Assembly (NCBI GenBank): GCA_938008165.1
Contig: CALLLP010000015.1
Coordinates: forward strand, 1 to 64,000
Reading direction: 5' to 3'
From: an uncultured Neomegalonema sp.
GTDB taxonomy: Bacteria; Pseudomonadota; Alphaproteobacteria; Rhodobacterales; Rhodobacteraceae
DNA length: 64,000 bases
Numbering within the stretch: position 1 is the stretch's first letter; every line of letters begins with the position of its first letter. Both the position numbers and the translations under genes were made by a program. This document shows, one piece after another, positions 8,601-18,482 of the stretch. The notes beneath the pieces were generated by a model. That model made no database searches. It was not told where the DNA came from and saw nothing but the letters and a program-made list of their open reading frames with translations.

Positions 8601-8734
8601 CAGACGGCCCGGCCACGCGCACGACCCTGCCGACCCCTCGATTATGATCTTGATCCGGAACAGGATTGCGCAGAGCAATGATGGGGACAGGTCCGATATG
8701 ACATGCGGGCAGAGGCTTTTCCGCGAGACGCACC

Positions 8735-10768
8735 ATGGCGAAGACCGATCCGCTTCTCACCCCGTTCACGATCAACGGCCTGACGATCCGCAACCGCATC
8801 GTCAGCACACCCCATGCCCCGGCCTATGCCGAGGACGGGATGCCCACCGAGCGCTATCAGCGCTACCACGAGGAAAAGGCCAAGGGCGGCATTGGAATGA
8901 CCATGTTCGGGGGGTCGAGCTGCGTGTCGCCGGATTCTCCCTCGGTGTTCGGCCAGCTCGATGTCTCGGGTGACCGGGTGATCCCGCATTTCGAGCGTTT
9001 CGCAGAGCGCATCCATGCGCACGACGCGGCCCTCATCTGCCAGATTTCGCATCTGGGTCGGCGGACGACGTGGAACGATGGGGACTGGTTGCCCGTCGTC
9101 GCGCCCTCGCGGGTTCGCGAACATTCGCATCGCGGCTTTCCGAAAGCGATGGATGCCGCCGATATCCACCGCATCGTGAGCGATTACGCCGCCGCCGCCC
9201 GTCGCTGCAAGCAGGGCGGATTGGATGGCGTGGAAATTCATCAGAACGGGCATCTGCTGAGCCAGTTCCTGTCGCCTGATCTGAACCTGCGCACCGATGG
9301 CTACGGCGGATCACTCGAAAACCGCGCTCGCTTTGCGCTGGAAGTCTTCGAGGCCGTGCGCAACGAAGTCGGCAGCGCTTTCGTCGTCGGTATCCGCATG
9401 GAAATCGGCGGCGAGATAGAGGGCGCGACCAGCTATGAGGACTCGATACGCTACGCGAATATGCTGCGCGACGCCGGGGCAATCGACTACCTGAACCTCA
9501 ATATCGGACGCCCGGACCATAACTACGAGCTATCGCATTACGGTGTGCCATCGATGTTCCAGAAACTCGCGCCGTTCCTGACGAACGTGGCCGCGTTCCG
9601 GCGCGCGGTCGATCTGCCGGTGATCCACGCCATGCGCATCCCCGACCTGCCCACGGCCCGCCATGCGGTGCAGGAAGGGATCGTCGATCTCATCGGCATG
9701 ACCCGCGCGCACATCGCCGACCCCCATCTCGTGCGCAAGATGATCGAGGGGCGCGAAGACCGCATCCGGCCATGCGTCGGCGCGGGCTACTGCATCGACC
9801 GCATCTACGGCGAGGGCGAGGCGCTCTGTCTGCACAACGTCGCCACGGGGCGCGAGGCGACCATTGCCCACCTCACCCCTCTTTCCGATGGCCCCATGCG
9901 GAAGATCGTCGTGGTCGGCGGCGGACCGGCGGGGATGGAGGCCGCGCGCGTCTGCGCCGAACGCGGCCATTCCGTCGTCCTGTTCGAGGCCGGGGCCAGG
10001 TTGGGGGGACAGGTCCGCATTGCCGCTCAGGCCAGGGTGCGCCGCGATATCATCGGCATCGCCGATTGGCTGGCCGGGGAAGTCGAGGCGCTTGGCGTCG
10101 ATATCCGTCTGAACACCTATGCCGAGGCGGAGGACATCCTCGCCGAGGCCCCCGACACCGTGATCATCGCGACCGGCGGATTACCCGATACCGGGCATGT
10201 GGAGGGCGGCGAATTGTGTCTGAGCGTCTGGGACGTGTTGGGCGGTCAGCCCGTCGAAGGCGACGTGCTGGTCTATGACGACAATGGCCAGCACCAAGCC
10301 CCGTCCCTCGTCTGCGATCTGGCCGAGCGCGAGGATGTGCGCGTTGCCTTCGTCACCCCCGACCGCGCGCCCTGCTTCGAGATGGGGGCGTCGAATTATC
10401 CGCGCTATCTGGAGAAATTCCAGCGGGGCGGCGTGCGCGTGACCCCGGACCATCGGCTTGCGCGGGTGACGCGGGACGGCAACGCCCTGCGCGCTTTCTT
10501 CCGCAGCGATTATGGCGGGCCGGACATCGAGATGCGCGCCGATCATATCGTCATCGAGCATGGCACCGTCCCGCTGACCGAAACCTATGATGCACTGGTG
10601 GAGGGGGCGGGCAATGACGGCGTGACCGACCTCGCCGCCTTGGTCGAGGGCCGCCCGCAGCCCACCCCCGAGGACGGCTTTGCGCTGCACCGCATTGGCG
10701 ACGCCATCGCCAGCCGCAATATCCACGCCGCGATCTACGATGCGCGGCGTCTCGCGCTTGGCCTATAG
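8735..10768 (+). CDS. NADH:flavin oxidoreductase/NAD(P)-binding fusion (TMADH-like, possibly N-methylproline demethylase)
   Basis: 677 residues in the trimethylamine dehydrogenase/2,4-dienoyl-CoA reductase layout: an FMN TIM-barrel (residues 1-370, with TPHAPAYAEDG, HQNGHLLSQFLSP and TDGYGGSLENRARF), an iron-sulfur linker, and a C-terminal FAD/NAD part with VVVGGGPAGMEAARV near 392. Related enzymes demethylate amines such as N-methylproline or reduce enoyl compounds. The linker has Cys347, Cys353 and Cys365, but Ala350 stands where TMADH has the second cluster ligand. It lies alone after a broken gene, with SD-poor CGAGACGCACC before the ATG. Substrate assignment is tentative; the family is clear. 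Confidence 0.85.
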   Translation: MAKTDPLLTPFTINGLTIRNRIVSTPHAPAYAEDGMPTERYQRYHEEKAKGGIGMTMFGGSSCVSPDSPSVFGQLDVSGDRVIPHFERFAERIHAHDAALICQISHLGRRTTWNDGDWLPVVAPSRVREHSHRGFPKAMDAADIHRIVSDYAAAARRCKQGGLDGVEIHQNGHLLSQFLSPDLNLRTDGYGGSLENRARFALEVFEAVRNEVGSAFVVGIRMEIGGEIEGATSYEDSIRYANMLRDAGAIDYLNLNIGRPDHNYELSHYGVPSMFQKLAPFLTNVAAFRRAVDLPVIHAMRIPDLPTARHAVQEGIVDLIGMTRAHIADPHLVRKMIEGREDRIRPCVGAGYCIDRIYGEGEALCLHNVATGREATIAHLTPLSDGPMRKIVVVGGGPAGMEAARVCAERGHSVVLFEAGARLGGQVRIAAQARVRRDIIGIADWLAGEVEALGVDIRLNTYAEAEDILAEAPDTVIIATGGLPDTGHVEGGELCLSVWDVLGGQPVEGDVLVYDDNGQHQAPSLVCDLAEREDVRVAFVTPDRAPCFEMGASNYPRYLEKFQRGGVRVTPDHRLARVTRDGNALRAFFRSDYGGPDIEMRADHIVIEHGTVPLTETYDALVEGAGNDGVTDLAALVEGRPQPTPEDGFALHRIGDAIASRNIHAAIYDARRLALGL

Positions 10769-10912
10769 AACGCGCTTCGTGCCGCCCGGAGCGTCCCCCG
10801 CGCCATGACGCGCATAGATTGTTTCAACTTCTCGCAGGCTTATCAAAAGCTGTGAATTCCAGATTGAATCGAAACAACTACTCTCTTGATACGCAACAGA
10901 GGAAAAAACATC

Positions 10913-11374
10913 ATGCGCATCTTCGTTCCAGCCTTGCTTTTTTCGACCATGATACTCGGCGCCTGCGCGTCGAACACATCAGCGCCCGGCGCAACGGCCC
11001 CCGCCCCCGCATTGGTCGCGGCCACCCCGGCGGCGTTCACCCATTCCATTAAAGGGCTGGAAACAGCCAAGGGCAGCTTCGTCGGTGCCAGCGACCACGA
11101 AACGCGCGGCCATGCGAGCGTGTTCCGGTCGAACGGGAAATGGTATGTCAGCCTTGCCTCCGACTTCTTCCACGACGGCGCACCGGACCCGAAAGTCGCC
11201 TTCGGCAGCAACGGCTTCCGGCAGGAAGCGATCCTCTCGCCGCTGACCGCCCTCGCCGGAGCGCAGGTCTATGAGGTTCCGGCCTCGCTGGATGTCGGCA
11301 ATTACAACGAAATCTGGATCTGGTGCGAGAAGTTCGCCGTTCCGCTCGGCGTCGCGCCGCTCACGCTGACCTGA
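10913..11374 (+). CDS. DM13-domain lipoprotein
   Basis: 153 residues from the ATG at 10913, with AGAGGA 9 nt upstream; the TTG 27 bp earlier is less likely. The lipobox is ILGAC with Cys at about residue 17, then an Ala/Pro-rich linker of about 20 residues. The rest matches the DM13 domain: GLETAKGSFVGASDHETRGH, a SNGKWYVSLASDF strand, and YNEIWIWCEKFAVPLGVAPL at the end, with the conserved Cys in WCEKF. DM13 is proposed to act in redox reactions at membranes. Attached to the membrane by the acyl-Cys. A hairpin terminator follows 20 bp after the stop. Confidence 0.85.
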   Translation: MRIFVPALLFSTMILGACASNTSAPGATAPAPALVAATPAAFTHSIKGLETAKGSFVGASDHETRGHASVFRSNGKWYVSLASDFFHDGAPDPKVAFGSNGFRQEAILSPLTALAGAQVYEVPASLDVGNYNEIWIWCEKFAVPLGVAPLTLT

Positions 11375-11394
11375 TCACCTTCGCTCGACGAAAA

Positions 11395-11425
11395 GGGCGG
11401 CACCTCCCCCCGGAAGTGCCGCCCC
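11395..11425. terminator. Hairpin terminator between convergent genes
   Basis: Perfect 9-bp stem GGGCGGCAC/GTGCCGCCC with a 12-base C/G loop, placed 20 bp after the DM13 gene and about 100 bp before the end of the convergent protease gene. On the minus strand the stem is followed by TTTTCGTCG, on the plus by CTTC, so it may act in both directions, better on the minus strand. Confidence 0.7.
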
Positions 11426-11526
11426 TTCAATTCCGATCAGCCCTCCGACTGACCGGAAAACGCGCCTGCTGCGTTTCTTCTTGTTATCGTGATCCCCCGA
11501 ACCGTCAGGCGCGCCTTGTCTCGCGA

Positions 11527-12525
11527 TCAGTTGCCGTAGGTGCCGACCGATGCCATCCGGCCAATGCTCTGACCCGAAGGTCGCGTGGACATGAAGAAGC
11601 TGGACTCGTCCTTGCCACGGCATTCGTCGGGGTTGGTCGAGCACAGACCGATCACGGCTTCGATCCAGTCGCGATAGGCGGCGATGGGCGTGTAGTACAT
11701 GTCATAGCCCGCCTTCATGCACGGCTCGCCGTTATAGTCGTTCGTACCCGGCTCGATGCCCGACAACACGCCTGCGACGCTCTGATAACCGTTCGTGGTC
11801 GAGAGGAGCGGCCCCCCGCTTTCGCCCTGACAGACGCCTTCCATCCGACCGAACGGGCTGGTCACGGTGATGAAACCGGGCCATTCCACATCGGTCACGG
11901 ACAGCGGCACTTTTTGCAGCGACTTCTGGCCAGCCTTCGGACCCGTCACCGGCCATCCCGCCGCGAGCGCGATCCCCCCCGGTTTCACGGTCGGGCGGCG
12001 GAAGTCGTCGATGACTGCCGGGACGATCTCCTTCGGGAGCGGCTCGTTCAGCTTCACGATGGCGATGTCGTTCGAGAGGTAGGTGTCAGCCCCCGCATGA
12101 CACACTGCCTGATGCGCCGTGCGCCGGATTACCCTGGAGCTATCGACGTTGTGGTCGCCCGTGACCAGCTCGATGCGGTCCCATTGCAGGCCGTCCTTCG
12201 ACTTGACGCAATGGGCGGCGGTGACGACGTGGCGGCTGTCGATCACGGTGCCGCCGCAATGCTCGATCTCGGCGTAGCCCTCGTGCTGATAGATCATCTT
12301 CAGTTTGATCATCGCCGGAAACTGACTGTCGGCCCCCGCCGCCAGAATTGCCGGATTGCCGATCTGGTAGGACGCACCGGTCGGCTTGCCGACGCGGCTC
12401 GCCTTGGCAGGGTTGGTGCCGCAGGAAACGGCGTTGATGTCACCAAGAGCGCCTGCGAGTGCCTGACCGGATGTCAGAGCCATGAGAAGAGCGGTAATGC
12501 CAGATGCGAGCACGGTGCGTGTCAT
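11527..12525 (-). CDS. Secreted trypsin-like serine protease (S1)
   Basis: 332 residues from the ATG at 12525 (GGGGGA 7 nt upstream), with a signal peptide of about 24 residues ending GQALAG. The S1 triad is intact: His in VTAAHC (about 107), Asp in LSNDIAIVKL (about 156) and Ser in CQGESGGPLL (about 237). Two or three disulfides are likely (CGG/AHC pair and C-x3-SGG/CMKAG). Length is above a bare trypsin domain because of an extra 50-residue N-terminal stretch and a C-terminal tail. Exported to periplasm or outside; whether it is activated by cleavage cannot be told. Transcribed from an AT-rich upstream region, single gene. Confidence 0.9.
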   Translation of the reverse strand: MTRTVLASGITALLMALTSGQALAGALGDINAVSCGTNPAKASRVGKPTGASYQIGNPAILAAGADSQFPAMIKLKMIYQHEGYAEIEHCGGTVIDSRHVVTAAHCVKSKDGLQWDRIELVTGDHNVDSSRVIRRTAHQAVCHAGADTYLSNDIAIVKLNEPLPKEIVPAVIDDFRRPTVKPGGIALAAGWPVTGPKAGQKSLQKVPLSVTDVEWPGFITVTSPFGRMEGVCQGESGGPLLSTTNGYQSVAGVLSGIEPGTNDYNGEPCMKAGYDMYYTPIAAYRDWIEAVIGLCSTNPDECRGKDESSFFMSTRPSGQSIGRMASVGTYGN

Positions 12526-12753
12526 GGTGTGATCCCCCAAAGGATATTGCGTTTCTGGCCCCCCGGCCTTCAACACACAATGCCCGTCAGGGGTAAATAT
12601 AACCCTGTATGATGTGGTGAATGCTTGTAAACGAACGCTGTATAAAGCACCCAATTTTACTGAATAATACGAAAAACGGCTCACTACTGCCTGTGTTCAG
12701 TGTATTGGATACTGCGTCCATCTTTTGTTATTTGTGTTCACAGCACGAAAAAG

Positions 12754-12776
12754 CCCCGGCGACTGGATCGCCGGGA
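12754..12776 (-). terminator. Rho-independent terminator of hppA
   Basis: On the minus strand the stem CCCGGCGA/TCGCCGGG with a 5-base loop is followed by GGCTTTTTCG, placed 45 bp after the hppA stop. The surrounding 12526-12820 stretch (295 bp) is otherwise AT-rich, holds no convincing gene, and contains the promoter region of the protease gene at 12525. Confidence 0.8.
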
Positions 12777-12820
12777 CTTTCATTAAAATTCGATACGAAT
12801 ACAGCGTATCGTTAGTGCCG

Positions 12821-14956
12821 TCAGTGCGCCATGACTGCGAGAAGCAGCAGGGCCACGATGTTCGTGATCTTGATCATCGGGTTCACGGCAGGGCCAGCGG
12901 TATCCTTGTAGGGATCGCCGACGGTGTCGCCGGTGACGGACGCCTTGTGCGCCTCGCCGCCTTTTTCATGCAGCACGCCGTCCTTGTCGGTGAAGCCATC
13001 CTCGAAGCTCTTCTTCGCGTTATCCCACGCACCACCACCGGCGGTCATGGAAACGGCGACGAAGAAGCCCGTGACGATCACACCCATCAGCATCGCGCCC
13101 AGAGCGGCAAACCCGTTGGCGTAGCTCGATACTGCACTGACGCCGAAGAAGACGACGAGGGGCGAGAGCACCGGCAACAGCGAAGGAACGACCATCTCGC
13201 GGATCGCGGCCTTGGTCAGCATATCGACCGCGCGGGCATAGTCGGGCTTGGAGGTGCCCGCCATGATGCCCGGATCAGCCTTGAACTGACGCCGGACTTC
13301 CTCAACCACCGACCCGGCGGCGCGGCCCACGGCGGTCATGGACATGCCACCGAAGACGTAAGGCAACAGGCCGCCGAACAGCAAACCGGCCACAACATAG
13401 GGGTTTGAGAGGTTGAACAGCACATCGGCGTCAATGCCGAAGAATACCGACCCTTCTTCCGCCTTGGACGAGAAGAATTTCAGATCTTCGGTATAAGCCG
13501 CGAACAGGACCAATGCGCCAAGACCAGCCGAACCGATGGCATAGCCCTTGGTGACGGCCTTGGTCGTATTGCCCACGGCGTCGAGCGCATCCGTCGTGTT
13601 GCGCACGTCATCGGGCAGGCCAGCCATCTCGGCGATGCCACCCGCATTGTCGGTGACGGGGCCAAAGGCATCGAGTGCGACAACAAAACCTGCAAGGGCC
13701 AGCATGGCCGTGACAGCAATCGCGATACCAAAGAGACCCGCGAGGCTGAAGGTCGCGATGATGCCGATGATGATCGTCAGGGCAGGCAGCGCAGTCGCTT
13801 CGAGCGAGACGGCGAGGCCCTGAATCACGTTCGTGCCATGGCCCGAAACCGATGCCTGAGCGATCGAGCGGACGGGGCGGTATTCGACGCCCGTATAATA
13901 CTCGGTCACCCAGATGATGACGCCGGTAATCAGAATGCCGATGACACCGCAGAAATAGAGATCCCAGCCGGTGAAGGTGACGCCCGTGGAGGTCGTCAGT
14001 TCATCGTCGAGACCCACCATGATGGCAGTGACGGGAATCAGGACGATCAGCGACAGGACCGCACAGGCGATGAAGCCGCGATAGAGCGCGCCCATAATCG
14101 AATTGTTCGCGCCCAGTTTGACGAAAAACGTTCCCGCGATCGAGGTGATGACACAGGCGGCGCCGATAACCATCGGATACAGCATGACATTGTAGAGCAT
14201 GTCGCTGCCCGCGAAGTAGATCGCGCCCAGAACCATGGTCGCAACCAGCGTCACCGCATAGGTCTCGAACAGGTCGGCGGCCATGCCCGCGCAGTCGCCC
14301 ACGTTATCGCCCACGTTATCGGCGATGGTGGCGGGGTTGCGGGGATCGTCTTCGGGAATGCCCGCCTCGACCTTGCCCACGAGGTCGCCGCCGACATCCG
14401 CACCCTTGGTGAAGATACCGCCGCCGAGACGTGCGAAGATCGAGATAAGGGATGCGCCGAAGCCCAGCGCGACGAGCGCGTCGATCACCGTGCGATCATC
14501 GGCGGCATATCCGGCGAGGCCGGTCAGAATGCCGAAATAGACCGCAACGCCAAGCAGCGCGAGACCGGCGACGAGCATGCCCGTCACGGCCCCCGATTTG
14601 AATGCGATGTCAAGCCCGGCAGCCAGACTCTGGCTCGATGCCTGTGCCGTGCGGACGTTGGCCCGGACCGAAATCAGCATTCCGATAAACCCTGCGGCCC
14701 CGGACAGGACCGCGCCGATCAGAAAGCCAATGGCGGCGGGAAACGACAGGAACATCGCGACGAGGGCGAAGATGATCGCGCCTGCGACGGCAATGGTCGT
14801 GTACTGGCGTGTCAGATAGGCTTGCGCGCCCTCCTGAATCGCTCCGGCGATTTCCTGCATCCGCGCATTGCCCGCATCGGCGGCCATAACGGATTTTGTG
14901 GCCCATACGCCGTAGACGACGGATAACAAGCCGCACAAGATAACGAGGATCAGCAT
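12821..14956 (-). CDS. hppA: K+-insensitive proton-translocating membrane pyrophosphatase
   Basis: 711 residues with about 16 membrane helices; hydrolyses pyrophosphate and pumps protons across the inner membrane. The pyrophosphate site is seen in [20 protein letters not shown] and [19 protein letters not shown] (residues about 180-230). The segment [10 protein letters not shown] carries Lys where K+-dependent enzymes have Ala, which marks the K+-insensitive H+-pumping class. The ATG at 14956 is preferred over the GTG at 14962 because AGGAGG then sits 7 nt upstream. Divergent from the soluble pyrophosphatase gene ppa, sharing a 264-bp intergenic region. Ends at a clear terminator. Confidence 0.96.
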   Translation of the reverse strand: MLILVILCGLLSVVYGVWATKSVMAADAGNARMQEIAGAIQEGAQAYLTRQYTTIAVAGAIIFALVAMFLSFPAAIGFLIGAVLSGAAGFIGMLISVRANVRTAQASSQSLAAGLDIAFKSGAVTGMLVAGLALLGVAVYFGILTGLAGYAADDRTVIDALVALGFGASLISIFARLGGGIFTKGADVGGDLVGKVEAGIPEDDPRNPATIADNVGDNVGDCAGMAADLFETYAVTLVATMVLGAIYFAGSDMLYNVMLYPMVIGAACVITSIAGTFFVKLGANNSIMGALYRGFIACAVLSLIVLIPVTAIMVGLDDELTTSTGVTFTGWDLYFCGVIGILITGVIIWVTEYYTGVEYRPVRSIAQASVSGHGTNVIQGLAVSLEATALPALTIIIGIIATFSLAGLFGIAIAVTAMLALAGFVVALDAFGPVTDNAGGIAEMAGLPDDVRNTTDALDAVGNTTKAVTKGYAIGSAGLGALVLFAAYTEDLKFFSSKAEEGSVFFGIDADVLFNLSNPYVVAGLLFGGLLPYVFGGMSMTAVGRAAGSVVEEVRRQFKADPGIMAGTSKPDYARAVDMLTKAAIREMVVPSLLPVLSPLVVFFGVSAVSSYANGFAALGAMLMGVIVTGFFVAVSMTAGGGAWDNAKKSFEDGFTDKDGVLHEKGGEAHKASVTGDTVGDPYKDTAGPAVNPMIKITNIVALLLLAVMAH

Positions 14957-15220
14957 CCTCACCCCTCCTCAAAGTTTTTCGCCGGTTCCAGACCTGTCCG
15001 CCACCGCGAGACGCTTGCGGCGTCGCGGCGGTTTGTTTGGATCGACCGAGCGTGATGTCAAGCGGCGGCTTTACAAATCATTTACGGTCCAGCGTCAAGG
15101 AGCGATACACGGATAAGGGTGTCGAATCTCGCGGTGCGGCATAAGAAGGACAAAAACCCCATGACGCATTCGCGCAATGGACTACTTGCCTGACCATCAA
15201 GACAACCGGAGAAACAAGCC

Positions 15221-15751
15221 ATGCGCATCGAAGCAATTGCCGTCGGGGACAACCCACCCAATGACGTGAATGTCATCATCGAGGTGCCCGTCGGCGGCGA
15301 GCCGGTGAAATACGAAATGGACAAGGATGCGGGGACGATGGTTGTCGACCGTTTTCTCTATACCCCGATGCGCTATCCGGGAAATTACGGCTTCGTGCCG
15401 CATACCCTGTCGGATGATGGCGATCCTATTGATGTGCTCGTGCCGAACCAGCGCCCGATCGTGCCGGGCGCGATCATGAATTGTCGCCCGATCGGCGTAT
15501 TGATGATGGAAGACGAATCAGGGGGCGACGAGAAAATCATCGCCGTTCCCTCGGCCCGCCTGACTCGTCGGTACGAAAACATCAAAGATTACAACGATCT
15601 GCCTGAGATCACGCTGCATCAGATCCAACATTTTTTCGAACGCTACAAGGATCTCGAACCCGGAAAATGGGTCAAGATCGTTCGCTGGGGAGGCATGGAC
15701 GAAGCGCGGCAGCTCATCTCCGAGGCCATCGAGCGCGGAAAGACCGAATAG
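15221..15751 (+). CDS. ppa: Soluble inorganic pyrophosphatase (family I)
   Basis: 176 residues, standard for bacterial family I PPase. The signature DGDPIDVLV (about 66-74) supplies metal-binding aspartates, with the upstream [11 protein letters not shown] and later KDYNDLPE completing the site. It hydrolyses cytosolic pyrophosphate to drive biosynthesis. ACCGGAGAAAC lies before the ATG as ribosome binding site. Transcribed away from hppA, so the cell has both the energy-wasting and the proton-pumping enzyme controlled from one intergenic region. A terminator follows 36 bp after the stop. Confidence 0.96.
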   Translation: MRIEAIAVGDNPPNDVNVIIEVPVGGEPVKYEMDKDAGTMVVDRFLYTPMRYPGNYGFVPHTLSDDGDPIDVLVPNQRPIVPGAIMNCRPIGVLMMEDESGGDEKIIAVPSARLTRRYENIKDYNDLPEITLHQIQHFFERYKDLEPGKWVKIVRWGGMDEARQLISEAIERGKTE

Positions 15752-15786
15752 GCATCAGACACGAAGACACAAAACCGAACAGGTGG

Positions 15787-15820
15787 AGCGGGGTTGCCCT
15801 GTCGCATACCCCGCTTTTTC
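15787..15820 (+). terminator. Rho-independent terminator of ppa
   Basis: Perfect 8-bp stem AGCGGGGT (15787-15794) and ACCCCGCT (15808-15815) followed by a run of five T, between ppa and the convergent M20 hydrolase gene. Confidence 0.8.
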
Positions 15821-15861
15821 CGGATCGAGGCCACGCCGTCCCTGCATCTTGCCGATCACCT

Positions 15862-17040
15862 CTATCCCACCGGCAAGGCTTTCTCGACCAATGCGGACCA
15901 ATAGCTTGCGCCCCAGACCGTACCCTCGTCGTTGAAATCATAGCGCGGGTGATGAAGGCCCGCCGATTCTCCATTCCCGATCAACATGAAGCAGGCAGGC
16001 TTTTTCAGCGCATAATAGGAAAAATCCTCGCTGCCCATGGTCGGCTCGACGCCATCATGCACGTTTTCCGCCCCCGCCACCTCGCGCGCGACCGCCAGAG
16101 AAAAGGCCGTCGCTTCCGCGTCGTTCACCGTTTCGGGATAGAATTTCTCGGATCGCTCGACACTGGCCTCGATGTCATGGGCGGCGGCGACCTGATACAC
16201 GATGCGCTCGATATGGGCATAGATTTGCGTATGCAGCGCCGAATCGAAGCTGCGCACCGTGCCCCCCAAGAGGGCGGTTTCGGGAATGACGTTAAACGCA
16301 TCCCCCGCCTGAAAGGTCGTGACCGTGACCACCGCCGGGGAAATCGGATTGACCCGCCGCGCCACCACCGTCTGCAATGCCTGCACGATGGCCGCACCAC
16401 AGGGAACAGGGTCGATACAGGTATCGGGCTTGGCCGCATGGCCGCCCCGGCCCTTCAACCGGATCGTAAATTCGTCGGAAGCGGCCATCAGCGGCCCGCT
16501 GCGGCAGTGAAAGCTGCCCACGGGGGCGCCCGGCCAGTTATGCATGCCATAGACGGCGGAGCAGGGAAAACGCTCGAACAAGCCATCCTCGATCATCGCT
16601 TTTGCGCCCGCGCCCCCTTCCTCGGCGGGTTGGAAGCAGAAATAGACGCTGCCCTCGAAAGCGCGCGTACGCGCCAGATGCTGCGCCCCGCCCAGCAGCA
16701 TCGTCACATGACCGTCATGGCCGCAGGCATGCATCGTGCCCTCGGTCTGGGATTTATGCGCGATGTCGTTCAACTCATGAATCGGCAGGGCATCCATATC
16801 CGCGCGCAGCATGATCGAGCGCGCCTCGTCGCCGGGACCGTTGCGCCCATGCAGCACCCCGACGACCCCCGTGCCGCCAATGCCGGTTTCCACGGCATCG
16901 AACCCCATTTCGTGAAGGCGTTCTGCGATCACCTTCGATGTGCGGTGTTCTTCATATCCGAGTTCGGGATGGCGGTGAAAATCCTGCCGCCATTCTCGAA
17001 GCTGGTCGGCGGCGGCGGCGATGGAATTGGCAACAGGCAT
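15862..17040 (-). CDS. M20-family amidohydrolase (hippurate hydrolase-like)
   Basis: 392 residues from the ATG at 17040, with GAGGA 5 nt upstream. Metal-dependent hydrolase that cleaves an acyl group from N-acyl amino acids or similar. Motifs: RRDFHRHPELGYEEHRT-type start (WRQDFHRHPELG), MHACGHDGHVTML with the metal-binding Cys/His near 100, FQPAEEGGAGAKAM with the catalytic and metal glutamates near 135, and TMGSEDFSYY near 350. The lid domain with GRGGHAAKP lies in the middle. No signal peptide, so cytoplasmic. It is convergent with ppa and divergent from the DUF3228 gene at 17114. Specific substrate cannot be told among hippurate, IAA-amino acid and N-acetyl-diaminopimelate types. Confidence 0.9.
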   Translation of the reverse strand: MPVANSIAAAADQLREWRQDFHRHPELGYEEHRTSKVIAERLHEMGFDAVETGIGGTGVVGVLHGRNGPGDEARSIMLRADMDALPIHELNDIAHKSQTEGTMHACGHDGHVTMLLGGAQHLARTRAFEGSVYFCFQPAEEGGAGAKAMIEDGLFERFPCSAVYGMHNWPGAPVGSFHCRSGPLMAASDEFTIRLKGRGGHAAKPDTCIDPVPCGAAIVQALQTVVARRVNPISPAVVTVTTFQAGDAFNVIPETALLGGTVRSFDSALHTQIYAHIERIVYQVAAAHDIEASVERSEKFYPETVNDAEATAFSLAVAREVAGAENVHDGVEPTMGSEDFSYYALKKPACFMLIGNGESAGLHHPRYDFNDEGTVWGASYWSALVEKALPVG

Positions 17041-17113
17041 GGCATCCTCAGGGCACGTTGGCATATGACGTCATGAAATACCGCCCCCGCCACGCTGGCC
17101 AGAGGATTCTGTC

Positions 17114-17704
17114 ATGACCGCGACCATCGCCCTCACCCCCTTCGCTCTCCGTAATTGGGAACCGGGCACCAGCGGAACCCGGATAACAGGGATCACGCCC
17201 GAAGATCTGGTCGATGCCTGTCACGAGGCGATGGCACGGGGCGCGGCGCTGGTGCCGGGCTATGCGCCCTTTTGCAAACATCTGTTCATCCGCAACACGT
17301 CACCCACCCGCTGTGGATTTGCGCCCATCACTGACGAGAATCGCAGGTTTCTGACATCGGGCTACGAAGCGCGGCGCGAAGGGGAGCTGGCGGTTCTGGG
17401 TCGCTGGTTCGAGGGAATCGAGGCTCCGGTCGCCCAATGGCTCGACGTGATTCTCTACAGCCATGCGCAGATGATCCGCGAGGCAGCGGATTTTCCCGAT
17501 GACGTGCCCGATTGCGACTGGGGGATTGTCAGCATTCTCGGCACCCTGACACCGCAGGAGCCGCCCATGCCACCCATCACTCAGCTCCGCAATGCCTTGG
17601 GGCCGTCCGAAGGCGGCTCCGGCGTGCCGATCGATCCGGCGGCCTATGCCCGCGCAGTGGCCTTCTGGCAGGATCATGCAGCCGTGCGGGGCGCACCGGC
17701 TTAA
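17114..17704 (+). CDS. DUF3228 family protein
   Basis: 196 residues, no signal peptide or membrane helix. The sequence follows the DUF3228 pattern: an early SGTRITGITPEDLV, a middle RNTSPTRCGFAPITDENRRF, EGELAVLGRWFEG, and a central DWGIVSILGTLTPQEPPMPPIT. The family has no assigned function. Stand-alone between a divergent M20 hydrolase and a convergent cytochrome b561 gene. The start ATG at 17114 is preceded by a weak AGAGGATTCTGTC ribosome binding site (AGAGGA 7 nt upstream). Confidence 0.75.
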   Translation: MTATIALTPFALRNWEPGTSGTRITGITPEDLVDACHEAMARGAALVPGYAPFCKHLFIRNTSPTRCGFAPITDENRRFLTSGYEARREGELAVLGRWFEGIEAPVAQWLDVILYSHAQMIREAADFPDDVPDCDWGIVSILGTLTPQEPPMPPITQLRNALGPSEGGSGVPIDPAAYARAVAFWQDHAAVRGAPA

Positions 17705-17794
17705 CCATCATCCCCGAATACGATGGTGGCTCTGTTTGTTGTCTTGCGCATGTCAACCGCCCATGGCGCAGCGGGATCGCAGCGAAGGATGCGC

Positions 17795-18328
17795 CTAAAA
17801 CCACATGCGTCGCAACACGCCATCCTTCTTGATGAGGGCGTGCTGGAGCGCGGCTCCGATATGCAGGATCAGCAGCGCAAAGATCGCCTTGCCCATGATT
17901 TCGTGGATTTCGAAAAGTTGCTTCGACAATTCGCGATCCTTGCCGATCAACGGTGGAACATCGAACAATCCGAAAAAGGGCAGCGGTGCCGGAAACGCGC
18001 TGGTCGCCGCCCATCCGACGACCGGCATGGCCAGCAACAACGCATAGAGCAGGAAATGGGTCGCCGATGACGCCTTTCTCTGCCATCCCGGCACATGGGC
18101 GGGCAAGGGCGGCGCGCCAAAGATGAACCGGGCTGCAAGCCGCAGGAGCATCAGCCCTAAAATCAGGATTCCGGTTGCTTTATGAAGCGCATAGAGCTGA
18201 TTTTTAAGCGCCCCGTTCCCCAGCCAATCGAGCGCGGCCCCGACGCCGAGCGCCCCCAGAACAGTCAGGGCGATGAGCCAGTGCAGCGCTTTTTGAATGA
18301 ACGTATAATGTTGATCTGTAACGGTCAT
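17795..18328 (-). CDS. Cytochrome b561 family membrane protein
   Basis: 177 residues with four membrane helices. Heme-b ligand histidines fit: ALHWLIA in helix 1, ALHKATG at the start of helix 2, and HEIMGKAI plus LILHIGAALQH in helix 4. Family members pass electrons across the inner membrane, for example between quinol and a periplasmic acceptor or superoxide. Start chosen at ATG 18328 with AGGGGG 6 nt upstream. The upstream 154 bp separates it from the end of the ribD_C-type gene, so it is probably a separate unit downstream of the cobalamin operon. Confidence 0.9.
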   Translation of the reverse strand: MTVTDQHYTFIQKALHWLIALTVLGALGVGAALDWLGNGALKNQLYALHKATGILILGLMLLRLAARFIFGAPPLPAHVPGWQRKASSATHFLLYALLLAMPVVGWAATSAFPAPLPFFGLFDVPPLIGKDRELSKQLFEIHEIMGKAIFALLILHIGAALQHALIKKDGVLRRMWF

Positions 18329-18482
18329 GATGGCCCCCTGCGATGATCGGCGATCAGTTTGAGCCAAAGAGTGCCCGGAAATGCACAGATCCTGACGCAA
18401 TTCCGGATCCGACGTAATCGCCGGTCATCCTAAGCTGCATTCGACACTATCCCAAAACCGCGATTCAAGAAAGTGGATCGAG

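Noticed and set aside
10864-10892. Sigma-70-like promoter before the DM13 lipoprotein (TTGAAT, 17-base spacer, TGATAC)
   Set aside because: The -10 part matches the consensus poorly; not strong enough to list.
13838-14926. 362-codon plus-strand frame opposite hppA
   Set aside because: Antisense to a well-recognised membrane pyrophosphatase; composition is charged and repetitive with no domain.
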